Position numbers and translations under genes: made by a program
Shown: piece by piece, positions 5,600 to 13,169 of the stretch
Layout of the letters: every line of letters begins with the position of its first letter
How positions within the stretch are numbered: the first letter of the stretch is position 1
The notes under the pieces: model-generated
Told to the model about the DNA's origin: nothing
Database searches by the model: none
Seen by the model: only the letters and a program-made list of their open reading frames with translations
Assembly: GCA_946403615.1 (NCBI GenBank)
Contig: CAMJAO010000022.1
Location: 1 to 14,800 of the forward strand
DNA: 14,800 bases
Direction: 5' to 3'
Source: an uncultured Prevotellaceae bacterium
GTDB taxonomy: Bacteria > Bacteroidota > Bacteroidia > Bacteroidales > Bacteroidaceae

Positions 5600-7465
5600 T
5601 CATTCCTCCCCCTCGGGGGAGGTCAGGAGGGGGGCTAGAGTTTTGACTATTTCTGAAACCACGAACGGTTGTCCTTTGACTTCGTTGTATTGGTAGGGGA
5701 CGAAACCGTCGACTTTAGTGCGCAGATATGCGGCGAACTGACCGAGGTTCTGTTCTGCCACCACCACCTTCGGATATTTCTTCAGCACCTCAGCCGTATT
5801 CGCGGGCAGCGGGTTGATGAATTCGAAGTGGGCGTGAGCCACCTTGTGGCCTTTCGCACGCAACTCCTCCATGGCAGAGTAGAGATGGCCGTAAGTGCCA
5901 CCGAAACCGACAATCAGGAGTTCGGCGTCGTCAACGTCGCCAGTCACCTCCACGTCGGGCACGGGGATGCGCGCCACTTTCTCGGCACGCAGATGGCACA
6001 TCTCGTTGTGGTTCTCAGGCTCGGTGCTGATGGCACCGGTCTTGCCGTCCTTCTCCAGTCCGCCGAGGATATGGGTGTAACCCTCCTGACCGGGGATGGC
6101 CCAGTAGCGCACGAGTGTCTCCTCGTCGCGGCGATACGGGGTATAGTTGCCTTTCATCTCCTCTGTAGCGTAGTGGGGATGTATTTCGGGCAGTTCGGCG
6201 ATGTCGGGCAGTTTCCATGCGGCGGAACCGTTGGCCACAAACGCATCGGTAAGCAGCACCACGGGGGTGAGATGCTCCAAAGCCATCTTAGCGGCGGCAT
6301 ACACCGCATCGAAGCAGTTTGTGGGCGATGTGGCTGCGATAACGGGCATGGGCGACTCACCGTTGCGGCCGTAAAGCACCTGCAACAGGTCAGTCTGCTC
6401 GCTCTTCGTGGGCAGACCCGTCGAGGGACCGCCGCGCTGCACATCGATGATGACCAGCGGCAACTCATCAATTACGGCCAGGTTCATGGCCTCAGACTTC
6501 AGACAGATGCCGGGACCGGAAGTCGATGTGGCGGCAAGCGCACCGGCGAACGAGGCACCGATGGCGGAGGCGCAGCCCGAAATCTCATCCTCGCACTGCA
6601 CGGTCATCACGCCGCATGACTTGTGTTTCGACAACTCATGCAGGATATCTGTGGCCGGAGTGATAGGATAGGAACCGAGGAAGAGGCGCAGACCGGCTTT
6701 CTCGGCAGCGGCTATCAAACCGTAAGCCGTGGCTTTGTTACCGGTGATGTCCATATAGCGGCCCTTCACCTTTGTCTTCGACTCGATGCGGTAAGTGGCG
6801 GGCACTGAGGCGTGCACGTTATGACCGTAGTTATATCCGGCCTGCACCACCTTGATATTGTTTTCTGCGATGGCAGGTTTCTTAGCGAACTTCTCGCGAA
6901 GGAAAATGGCCACCAGGTCGAGGTCGCGGTTGAACAACCAGCACACCAGACCCAGCGCAAACATGTTACGGCACTTGAGCACGGCCTTATTGTCCATGCC
7001 GCTGTCGGCCAGACAGTCTTTCACCATTGTTGTCAACGGGCATTGCACCACGCGGTCGGGGTCGATACCCATCTCGCCGAGGTAGTCGTCAGTGGCAAAC
7101 TGCGCTTTCTTCAGGTCGCTCGGACCGAAACTGTCGGTGTCGATGATGATAGTGGCCTGCGGTTTCGAGTACTTGTACTGTGTCTTCAGCGCGGCGGCAT
7201 TCATCGCCACCAGCACGTCGCACAAATCGCCAGGAGTATAAACCTTTCCCTCGCCGATGTGCACTTGGAATCCGCTCACGCCAGTGAGTGACCCTTGCGG
7301 GGCGCGGATATCAGCGGGATAATCAGGGAAAGTAGAGATACCATTGCCGACAGTTGCCGACACTGTTGAGAAGATGTTACCCGCCAGTTGCATGCCGTCG
7401 CCGGAGTCACCGGAGAATCGCACCACCACCTGGTCGAGTTCTTTCACTTCCAAATTTTCTGCCAT
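5600..7465 (-). CDS. korA: 2-oxoglutarate:ferredoxin oxidoreductase, alpha subunit (gamma-alpha fusion)
   Basis: Partner of KorB. The 621 residues combine an N-terminal gamma-type domain (about 10-200, starting VVVRFSGDSGDGMQLAG, with APQGS at 55-59) and an alpha-type pyrimidine-binding domain (about 235-450, with GSYPITPATD at 264-273 and QRGGPSTGLPTKSEQTDL at 343-360). A C-terminal transketolase-like domain runs from about 505. This fusion is usual for the class. The start MAENLEVKEL is preceded by an A/T-rich leader and a promoter 160 bases upstream. The last residues, APLLTSPEGEE, are encoded by the C/G-rich element (copy C), whose outer edge supplies the TGA stop. The native C-terminus therefore probably ended or continued differently. 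Confidence 0.95.
   Translation of the reverse strand: MAENLEVKELDQVVVRFSGDSGDGMQLAGNIFSTVSATVGNGISTFPDYPADIRAPQGSLTGVSGFQVHIGEGKVYTPGDLCDVLVAMNAAALKTQYKYSKPQATIIIDTDSFGPSDLKKAQFATDDYLGEMGIDPDRVVQCPLTTMVKDCLADSGMDNKAVLKCRNMFALGLVCWLFNRDLDLVAIFLREKFAKKPAIAENNIKVVQAGYNYGHNVHASVPATYRIESKTKVKGRYMDITGNKATAYGLIAAAEKAGLRLFLGSYPITPATDILHELSKHKSCGVMTVQCEDEISGCASAIGASFAGALAATSTSGPGICLKSEAMNLAVIDELPLVIIDVQRGGPSTGLPTKSEQTDLLQVLYGRNGESPMPVIAATSPTNCFDAVYAAAKMALEHLTPVVLLTDAFVANGSAAWKLPDIAELPEIHPHYATEEMKGNYTPYRRDEETLVRYWAIPGQEGYTHILGGLEKDGKTGAISTEPENHNEMCHLRAEKVARIPVPDVEVTGDVDDAELLIVGFGGTYGHLYSAMEELRAKGHKVAHAHFEFINPLPANTAEVLKKYPKVVVAEQNLGQFAAYLRTKVDGFVPYQYNEVKGQPFVVSEIVKTLAPLLTSPEGEE
5602..5635 (-). repeat. 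C/G-rich hairpin element, copy C, at the korA 3' end
   Basis: Contains CCTCCCCCTCGGGGGAGG (5605-5622) and a C/G-rich tail. It is the inverted partner of copy B (32 of 34 bases) and encodes the last KorA residues in frame. Together the two copies delimit about 450 bases holding the DUF559 gene. Confidence 0.9.
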
Positions 7466-7626
7466 AATTGTGTTTTATTATATGATTTGATGTGAATTAT
7501 CTATCGGGAAGGAGCAATGAGAGGGAAGATGAAGAAGTTAAAGAAGTAATCGCTCACTCCGCTTGTTAAAGAGATAAAGACAACAGCCAAAAAATGGAAT
7601 TTATGGCCGTGTCTCTAAATCGGGTG

Positions 7627-7657
7627 CAAAGGTCGAAAAATAATTTGATGTGGCAAA
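7627..7657 (-). promoter_or_regulatory. promoter of the kor operon
   Basis: Leftward -33 TTTG (7657-7654), 19-base spacer, -7 GACCTTTG (7634-7627), one mismatch to TANNTTTG. The leader to the korA ATG is about 150 bases and contains an A/G-rich simple repeat (GAAGTTAAAGAAGTAAT, near 7532-7550) but no gene. Confidence 0.6.
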
Positions 7658-7667
7658 ATGTTTTAGC

Positions 7668-7716
7668 ATAAAAATACAGTTTATGCATAAAATATCACAA
7701 AATGCTGTATTTTTAT
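7668..7716. repeat. 12-bp inverted repeat upstream of the kor promoter
   Basis: ATAAAAATACAG (7668-7679) and CTGTATTTTTAT (7705-7716) are perfectly complementary across 25 bases. Position and AT-rich arms allow two readings: an upstream operator of the kor promoter, or a weak terminator for the leftward nucleoside kinase. With the kor leader and the array at 7771-7918 this accounts for the 7466-7918 spacer; no gene is seen there. Confidence 0.5.
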
Positions 7717-7770
7717 AGAAAAACCGCTCGCAATTGTCATTCACAATTAAGCAATTCGATATTCAGTAAT

Positions 7771-7918
7771 CCCCCCTCCGCTTTTTGGGAAGGCTACGGG
7801 GGCGAGCTCGTCCGGGATGGAGGGGGCAGGGGTGAGGTTTTTATCCCCCCCATTCTTTGGAGAGAGTTCGTGGATGAGGTTTTTGTCCCCCTCCTGGGAG
7901 GGGGTACGGGGGAGGCTT
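7771..7918 (-). repeat. three tandem degenerate C/G-rich elements (copies D1-D3) after the nucleoside kinase
   Basis: Units at about 7771-7842, 7845-7884 and 7887-7918 each begin with a C run and end with GAGG(T/C)TTTT on the plus strand. The third carries the clear hairpin CCCCCTCC..GGAGGGGG (7887-7904 region). The array abuts the kinase stop, with the same stop-tail-hairpin orientation as the other copies. Open frames through it translate only repeat sequence and are not genes. Confidence 0.65.
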
Positions 7919-9580
7919 TTAATACTTAAACGAACTACCACCGATAAACTCGCGCAACAGCGAGGTGGGCGGCAATTTCGTGATGGGGATGGGTTTGATA
8001 TACCTGAGGAACTTCAACAGACGGTATGCCTCGGAATATTCATCCACATTCTGCGGCACCAACTCAAGCAATTGCTCAGCCTGTTGCTTAATGACAGCCA
8101 ACTCATAAATCATGGCGGTATTAAACATCTCGTCGGCGTTCTCCTGATACGGGAATATCCACTTCTTTTCGCCGCGTCTTACCGACGGCCAGCGGCGGAT
8201 GGTCTCCTCTGCGGTCACACCACGGTATTTGGCGTCGCGGATGATGCGTCGCAACAGGCGGTTGTCGGTCGTTGGGATGTAATTATGCCGGTCGAGCAAG
8301 ATAGTGGTCAGCGCCGACGCATACACACGGAATTTCTGGGCATCGGGCACCTGGCTGGTCAACTCGGGATTGAGCGCATGGATGCCTTCGATGACGAGCA
8401 CCTCATCCTTACTCAGGCGGAGTTTCTTGCCGCTGCGCTCACTCTTTCCCGCCTGAAAATTATACTTCGGCAATTCCACCTCGTCGCCCCGCAGCAAAGC
8501 GTTAATCTGCTCGTTGAGCAACGGCAGGTTGAGTGAGTAAAGACTCTCGAAATCGTAATCACCGCTCTCGTCGCGGGGAGTGTCCTCGCGGTTGACGAAA
8601 TAGTCATCCAATGACACCATCACCGGACGCAGACCATTGCACGCCAACTGCACCGACAGACGTTTGCAGGTAGTAGTCTTTCCGCTCGACGACGGACCGG
8701 CTATCAGCACCACCCTCACTTCTTTGCGGTCGGCTATCATCTCCGCGATGCGCGCTATTTTCTTCTCTTGCAGCGCTTCCGACACATTCACTATCTGTGT
8801 GGCGTAGCCAGCCAGCACAGCCTCGTTGAAATCGCCCACGGTAGAGACACCGAGAATATTCTGCCAGCGGTGATGCTCCTGGAAGATGCCGAACATCTTG
8901 TCCTGACGAATCAACTCGCCCAGTTTTGAGGGATCCTCACGTGAAGGGATGCGCAGCAGGATGCCGTCGAAATATTTCTCCAGACCATACAGATAGAGTT
9001 GGTTGGTCTTAGGCAGCAACGAACCGTAATAATAGTCGGCATAACCGTCGATGTCATAATAGGTGGTGTAAAGGCGACCGGCGGTGCGCAACAATTTAAC
9101 CTTCGACGAGGTGCCGCGCTCCTCAAAGATGCGGATGGCCTCCTCGGTGGGACACTCATATTGCTTCACAGGATAACCCTCGGCGATAATCTCGTCCATG
9201 CGCAGACGCAACTGCTCCACCACCTCCTCGGTCACCGGTTGTCCGATGTTCAAATCACAGTAATAACCGTTTGACACAGGGATGTCTATCACCACACTGC
9301 CTGTGGGGAAGAGGTCGTGCACTGCCTTGCAAAGCACAAAAAAGAGTGTACGGGTGTAAGCGCGGTTGCCCGAAGGCGACGTCATGTCCAAAAACTCCAC
9401 GTCTTTGTTACGATAAACGGTAAACCCCAGATCAACCACCTGATTGTTGACCTTCGCATTGACCGGCCCGTAACGCATCTCAAGACCCAAGCCTTTAAAA
9501 ATTTCAGAAAGTGTGCTTCCTTTGGGGAAATTTTGAGTTTTTTTATTATTTTTGCAGCGGATTTGTACTACCTCTTCCAT
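7919..9580 (-). CDS. TGS-domain nucleoside (uridine-type) kinase
   Basis: A 553-residue protein: an N-terminal TGS-like domain (about 1-70), a threonyl-tRNA-synthetase-like second domain (about 75-235), and a C-terminal uridine kinase/phosphoribulokinase domain (about 288-510). The kinase has a P-loop GPSSSGKTT (295-303), the base LDDYF (324-328) and VIEGIHALN (396-404). The tRNA synthetase catalytic core is absent, so it is not a synthetase. The kinase domain should phosphorylate a nucleoside with ATP or GTP; the substrate is inferred from family. This architecture is well known in Bacteroidetes and Firmicutes. It is single, leftward, with its start 88 bases from the divergent transporter gene. 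Confidence 0.9.
   Translation of the reverse strand: MEEVVQIRCKNNKKTQNFPKGSTLSEIFKGLGLEMRYGPVNAKVNNQVVDLGFTVYRNKDVEFLDMTSPSGNRAYTRTLFFVLCKAVHDLFPTGSVVIDIPVSNGYYCDLNIGQPVTEEVVEQLRLRMDEIIAEGYPVKQYECPTEEAIRIFEERGTSSKVKLLRTAGRLYTTYYDIDGYADYYYGSLLPKTNQLYLYGLEKYFDGILLRIPSREDPSKLGELIRQDKMFGIFQEHHRWQNILGVSTVGDFNEAVLAGYATQIVNVSEALQEKKIARIAEMIADRKEVRVVLIAGPSSSGKTTTCKRLSVQLACNGLRPVMVSLDDYFVNREDTPRDESGDYDFESLYSLNLPLLNEQINALLRGDEVELPKYNFQAGKSERSGKKLRLSKDEVLVIEGIHALNPELTSQVPDAQKFRVYASALTTILLDRHNYIPTTDNRLLRRIIRDAKYRGVTAEETIRRWPSVRRGEKKWIFPYQENADEMFNTAMIYELAVIKQQAEQLLELVPQNVDEYSEAYRLLKFLRYIKPIPITKLPPTSLLREFIGGSSFKY
9521..9554 (+). promoter_or_regulatory. possible promoter for the Na/Pi transporter gene, inside the kinase 5' end
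   Basis: TTTG (9521-9524), a 22-base spacer and TATTTTTG (9547-9554) fit the Bacteroidota pattern apart from the slightly long spacer. Transcription would start near 9561 and give a leader of about 108 bases. The A/T runs here reduce confidence. Confidence 0.35.
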
Positions 9581-9610
9581 TACTATTTTTGTTTTTTGGT
9601 TAAGATGGGC

Positions 9611-9618
9611 TAAAGGTA
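9611..9618 (-). promoter_or_regulatory. possible -7 box of the nucleoside kinase
   Basis: TACCTTTA reading leftward, one base off TANNTTTG, about 30 bases before the kinase ATG. The adjoining sequence loosely resembles the rpmB and toxin-antitoxin promoter modules (shared AAAGGTACT and TTTTTTGAT in plus orientation), but no TTTG occurs at the -33 position. Confidence 0.35.
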
Positions 9619-9668
9619 CTCATATTTTTTGATTTCTGAGATAATACAACAAAAAAAAAGAAATATTT

Positions 9669-11378
9669 ATGTCGATTTGGGTTATTTTAAAACTTATCGG
9701 TTCGCTGGCACTGCTCATGTACGGCATGAAATCCATGAGTGAAAGTTTGCAGAAACTGGCTGGACCGCAACTGCGTCATGTCCTTGGCGCTATGACCACC
9801 AATCGCTTCACCGGAATGCTCACGGGTATGTTTGTCACAGCAGCCGTGCAGTCGTCTACAGCCACCACGCTGATGACCGTGTCGTTTGTCAACACAGGAC
9901 TGATCACACTGTTGCAAGCCATCGCCGTCATCATGGGCGCACACATCGGCACCACAGTCACCGCGTGGATTATGTCGCTCGGATTCTCTGTCAACATATC
10001 CAGTTTTGTATTTCCCGCATTCTTCATCGGCATTATTCTCATCTATATGAAGAAGCGCCGCATCATCGGCGACTTCCTGTTTGGCGCGGCTTTCCTCTTT
10101 CTCGGACTGGGAACACTCAAGGATACTGGATTCCAACTGGTGCAGGACCCGGAGGCCAGCGAGGCCATCAAATCGTTCTTCATCAATTTCAATGAGCCCA
10201 CGTCATGGAACAAGCTCTTCTTCCTGCTCATGGGTACGATTCTCACCCTATGTGTGCGGTCATCGGCTGCCATCATGGCCATCACCATGATGCTGTGTTC
10301 CACTGGCGTGCTCCATATCGACCAGGGCATCATGCTCGTGTTGGGCGAGAACATCGGAACCACCATCACCGCCAACATCAAGGCGGTGACGGCCAACGTT
10401 CAGGCGCGACGGGCTGCATTCGCACACTTCATCATCAACGCCATAGGAGTGACATGGGCGCTCATCGTGCTGAAACCCTTCCTCAGCTTTATATGCCAAA
10501 TGGTGGGATTCGACCCTGAGGCCACGGCTTCGGCGCCAGGTTTCGCCATCAAGGCAGCAATCGTACTCGCCACATTCCACACTGTGTTCAACATAGTCAA
10601 CACTTTCCTGCAAATCGGATTCATTCAGTATATAGAGCGATTTGTGTGCTGGGCCATCAAACCCAAGAAGGTGGATGAAGAGGAAGAGGACGGACGTCTG
10701 CATTTCATCACTACCGGCATCATGGGAACGCCCGAGCTCTCCGTACTCGAGGCACGCAAAGAAATACGGCTTTTCGCCCAGCGTATACAAAAAATGTTCA
10801 ATATGGTGGGCGAACTGGTCGAGGAGAAAGATGACGCCAAATTTGCCAAACTCTTCACACGCATCGAGAAATACGAGAGCATCAGCGACAACATGGAGAT
10901 AGAGATTGCCAAATATCTGAACAATGTGAGCGATGCCCACCTCAGCGTCGAAACCAAATCGCAGATTCGCGCCATGCTGCGCGAAATATCAGAGATAGAA
11001 AGTATCGGCGACGCTTGTTATAACATCGCCCGCACACTTAATCGACGTGTCAAAGGCAAGGAAGATTTCACAAACGACCAATATGATCACATCCACCAGA
11101 TGATGGCGCTTGCCGACGACGCCCTCACACAGATGAACGTGATGCTTTCCACCCGGCGCGAATCACTCGACGTGAACAGATCGTTCAACATCGAGAACGA
11201 AATCAACAACTACCGCAACCAGTTGAAGAGCCAGAACATCAACGATGTGAACGACCACAAATACACCTACGCCATCGGCACCATGTACATGGACCTCATC
11301 AGCGAGTGCGAAAAACTCGGCGACTATGTCGTCAATGTGGTTGAGGCACGCATGGGCGTGAAGCAGAAAGAGGGATAA
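9669..11378 (+). CDS. Na/Pi cotransporter-family protein with C-terminal PhoU-like domain
   Basis: A 569-residue inner-membrane protein predicted to move phosphate with sodium. The membrane part (about 5-330) has the two inverted family repeats: AAVQSSTATT (58-67) with GAHIGTT (90-96), and CVRSSAAIMAI (195-205) with GENIGTT (226-232). The second repeat has RSS where QSS is usual. Hydrophobic segments are visible near 5-20, 48-72, 80-104, 112-128, 135-150, 182-212, 250-275 and 300-325. After an acidic linker (about 337-343) a cytosolic helical PhoU-like region (about 355-560) follows, usually linked to regulation. The start MSIWVILKL opens the first membrane helix. There is no Pst or Pho neighbour, so substrate is from family only. 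Confidence 0.92.
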   Translation: MSIWVILKLIGSLALLMYGMKSMSESLQKLAGPQLRHVLGAMTTNRFTGMLTGMFVTAAVQSSTATTLMTVSFVNTGLITLLQAIAVIMGAHIGTTVTAWIMSLGFSVNISSFVFPAFFIGIILIYMKKRRIIGDFLFGAAFLFLGLGTLKDTGFQLVQDPEASEAIKSFFINFNEPTSWNKLFFLLMGTILTLCVRSSAAIMAITMMLCSTGVLHIDQGIMLVLGENIGTTITANIKAVTANVQARRAAFAHFIINAIGVTWALIVLKPFLSFICQMVGFDPEATASAPGFAIKAAIVLATFHTVFNIVNTFLQIGFIQYIERFVCWAIKPKKVDEEEEDGRLHFITTGIMGTPELSVLEARKEIRLFAQRIQKMFNMVGELVEEKDDAKFAKLFTRIEKYESISDNMEIEIAKYLNNVSDAHLSVETKSQIRAMLREISEIESIGDACYNIARTLNRRVKGKEDFTNDQYDHIHQMMALADDALTQMNVMLSTRRESLDVNRSFNIENEINNYRNQLKSQNINDVNDHKYTYAIGTMYMDLISECEKLGDYVVNVVEARMGVKQKEG

Positions 11379-11380
11379 TG

Positions 11381-11425
11381 GAGCCCCTCTATACCCCCTC
11401 CAGGCTTGTACCCCCCCAAAAGGGG
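11381..11425 (+). repeat. C/G-rich hairpin element, copy E, after the transporter gene
   Basis: Starts two bases after the transporter stop: CCCCTC, CCCCCTCC, then the palindrome CCCC-AAAA-GGGG (11414-11425) and an A run. The order tail then hairpin matches the copies behind korB, korA, the kinase and the sirtuin, here on the plus strand because the gene is. Confidence 0.6.
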
Positions 11426-11460
11426 AAAATGTAGTCAGTTCAACAATGTATGATAATGTG

Positions 11461-11489
11461 TTTGGGCGGAACCATTGGTCCCGCCCAAA
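11461..11489. terminator. bidirectional terminator between transporter and sirtuin
   Basis: TTTGGGCGG (11461-11469) pairs with CCGCCCAAA (11481-11489), and ACC/GGT extends the stem after one mismatch to a three-base loop. The flanks are moderately A/T-rich. It sits between two convergent genes and can serve both. Confidence 0.7.
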
Positions 11490-11544
11490 TAATAATTGTT
11501 GGTGTATTGGTTATTTTACCTCATCTCCCTAAAGGGTGACTACT

Positions 11545-11576
11545 CTCTCCCCTCGAGGAGGGATGGGGAGGGGTCT
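11545..11576 (-). repeat. C/G-rich hairpin element, copy F, at the sirtuin stop
   Basis: In sirtuin sense the TAG is followed immediately by AGACCCCTCCCCATCCCTCC and then an imperfect hairpin centred on CTCGAG (11552-11557). It has the same orientation as the other stop-codon copies. Confidence 0.65.
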
Positions 11577-12263
11577 CTATAACATCTCCATCAATTCTTT
11601 CATACCTTCAGATGCACCCTTTTGGATGTGGGTCACACCTGAGCGATGACCCATGTCGGCAGGGTCAATCAGATAAACCGGGCATCCCTGCGGGGCATAG
11701 TGCAACAAGCCCGCGGCGGGATAAACCACCAGCGATGTGCCGATAATAATCAGGATATCAGCCTGGCTCACTTCGACCACGGCATCCTCAATCTTGGGGA
11801 CTGCCTCGCCGAAGAACACGATGAAGGGGCGAAGCAACGAACCGTCGCCCGCTTTCTCACCAGGAGCCACATCGGGATTCTCGGGGGTCAAAACCTTGTG
11901 ATAGCGGGGGTCATCGACATCGCGCGACGAGCAGACCTTCATCAACTCGCCATGCAGGTGTATCACTTTCTTGCTGCCTGCCATCTCATGCAGGTTGTCC
12001 ACATTCTGCGTCACCACTGTCACATCATAATTGTCTTGCAACTTCGCCACCAGACGGTGACCTTCGTTGGGCTGGGTATTGGCGCATTTACGGCGCAACA
12101 TGTTATAAAAAGCATTCACATATTCGGGGTCTTCCAGCCACGCCTCATGGGTGGCCACGCGCTGCACGGGATAATTCTCCCACAATCCGTCGGCATCGCG
12201 GAACGTCTTCAGACCGCTCTCAACCGACATTCCTGCTCCGGTTAAAACTACGATTTTCTTCAT
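11577..12263 (-). CDS. NAD-dependent protein deacylase, sirtuin family
   Basis: A compact 228-residue SIR2/CobB-like enzyme that removes acyl groups from lysine using NAD. Motifs: GAGMSVESGLKTFRD (9-23), TQNVDNLH (85-92), HLHGEL (102-107, catalytic H104) and GTSLVVYPAAG (175-185). The zinc-ribbon region (108-150) has a single Cys (C111), so the structural zinc is probably missing. The Y-x-x-R pair of class III desuccinylases reads Y53-N-M-L56, with Arg one place later, so acyl preference is uncertain. The start at 12263 gives MKKIVVLTGAG, which cannot be shortened without losing the NAD motif. It is divergent from the first FKBP gene, with a 184-base spacer. I saw no convincing promoter box for it. 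Confidence 0.92.
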   Translation of the reverse strand: MKKIVVLTGAGMSVESGLKTFRDADGLWENYPVQRVATHEAWLEDPEYVNAFYNMLRRKCANTQPNEGHRLVAKLQDNYDVTVVTQNVDNLHEMAGSKKVIHLHGELMKVCSSRDVDDPRYHKVLTPENPDVAPGEKAGDGSLLRPFIVFFGEAVPKIEDAVVEVSQADILIIIGTSLVVYPAAGLLHYAPQGCPVYLIDPADMGHRSGVTHIQKGASEGMKELMEML

Positions 12264-12400
12264 GATTGATTATATGATTGGGTTATTATTGGGCTAATAG
12301 GGTTTATGGGTCAATAATGTCTATCGGGTTCTTTTTCCTTAACAAAGTACAAAAATACTCTTTTTTTAGTAAATATAATAAGGTAATTACAAAAAAATCG

Positions 12401-12408
12401 TACCTTTG
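12401..12408 (+). promoter_or_regulatory. -7 box of the FKBP cluster promoter
   Basis: A perfect TACCTTTG with the common trailing C. The expected -33 region is A/T-rich without a clear TTTG. Because transcription should start near 12415, this box also rules out the in-frame ATG at 12406 as the gene start. Confidence 0.65.
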
Positions 12409-12447
12409 CAGCCAAAATTCAAAATATTAAGGAAAAGTATCAAAAAA

Positions 12448-13053
12448 ATGGACAAAGTTAGTTATGCATTAGGACTGGGCATCGGACACCAATTGGTGCA
12501 GATGGGTGCCAACGACCTGAACATCGATGATTTCGCCGAAGCCATCAAAGACGTGATTGCCGGCAACGAGTTGAAAGTGCAGCACCACGAGGCACAAGGC
12601 ATCGTCGAGGAATATTTCCGTAAAAAAGAGCAAAAAATGGCTGCTGAGCGTGCCGCTAACGGAAAGGTGACGAAAGAGGCCGGTGAGAAATACCTCGCCG
12701 ATAACGCCACGAGAGAAGGCGTCATCACACTGCCCAGCGGATTACAATATAAAGTGCTGAAAGAGGGTAACGGCAAAAAGCCGAAAGCCACCGACACCGT
12801 GTTGTGCCACTACGAGGGATTCCTCATCGACGGCACAGTCTTTGACAGCAGCGTGCAGCGCGGCGAACCCGTAGAATTCCCCCTCAATCAGGTCATCACT
12901 GGTTGGACCGAAGGTCTGCAACTCATGCAGGAAGGTGCCAAATACCGTCTCTTCATCCCCTACCGCTTAGGATATGGCGAAGGTGGAGCAGGCGCATCCA
13001 TCCCCCCGTATTCAGCACTTATCTTTGATGTAGAACTGATCGAGGTAAAGTAA
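12448..13053 (+). CDS. FKBP-type peptidyl-prolyl isomerase, cytoplasmic form
   Basis: A 201-residue FkpA/Mip-like prolyl isomerase: N-terminal helical dimerisation domain (about 1-85, with YALGLGIGHQLVQMG at 6-20) and a C-terminal FKBP domain (about 90-201). Pocket residues by comparison with FKBP12 are Y122, F132-D133, V149-I150, W153 and Y176, so the site looks complete. There is no signal peptide, so it should act in the cytoplasm as a folding catalyst or chaperone, unlike its two neighbours. I start at ATG 12448, not 12406, because the latter overlaps the -7 promoter box. It is the first of three related genes in one direction; 116 bases separate it from the second. Confidence 0.92.
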   Translation: MDKVSYALGLGIGHQLVQMGANDLNIDDFAEAIKDVIAGNELKVQHHEAQGIVEEYFRKKEQKMAAERAANGKVTKEAGEKYLADNATREGVITLPSGLQYKVLKEGNGKKPKATDTVLCHYEGFLIDGTVFDSSVQRGEPVEFPLNQVITGWTEGLQLMQEGAKYRLFIPYRLGYGEGGAGASIPPYSALIFDVELIEVK

Positions 13054-13059
13054 TTCATC

Positions 13060-13093
13060 AGGAGTGAAGGAACAGAGGAATGAAGGAGTGAAG
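13060..13093. repeat. short direct repeat AGGAGTGAAG between the first two FKBP genes
   Basis: AGGAGTGAAG occurs at 13060-13069 and 13084-13093, with a degenerate GAGGAATGAAG between them. It is purine-rich simple sequence. The rest of the 13054-13169 spacer shows no terminator or clear promoter, so read-through to the next gene is plausible. Confidence 0.55.
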
Positions 13094-13169
13094 ACAATAG
13101 TCAAACACACCCATAATTCCCATTACTCCCACCATACTCATAAAAACCAATAAAAAACCCAATAAAAAA

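Noticed and set aside
7702..7941. Overlapping small frames in the korA-kinase spacer
   Set aside because: They translate the C/G-rich tandem elements (peptides like PSWEGVRG), so they reflect repeat sequence and not genes.
12406..12447. Upstream ATG of the first FKBP gene
   Set aside because: It overlaps the -7 promoter box, so it would precede the transcript start, and the extra 14 residues look like untranslated A-rich leader.
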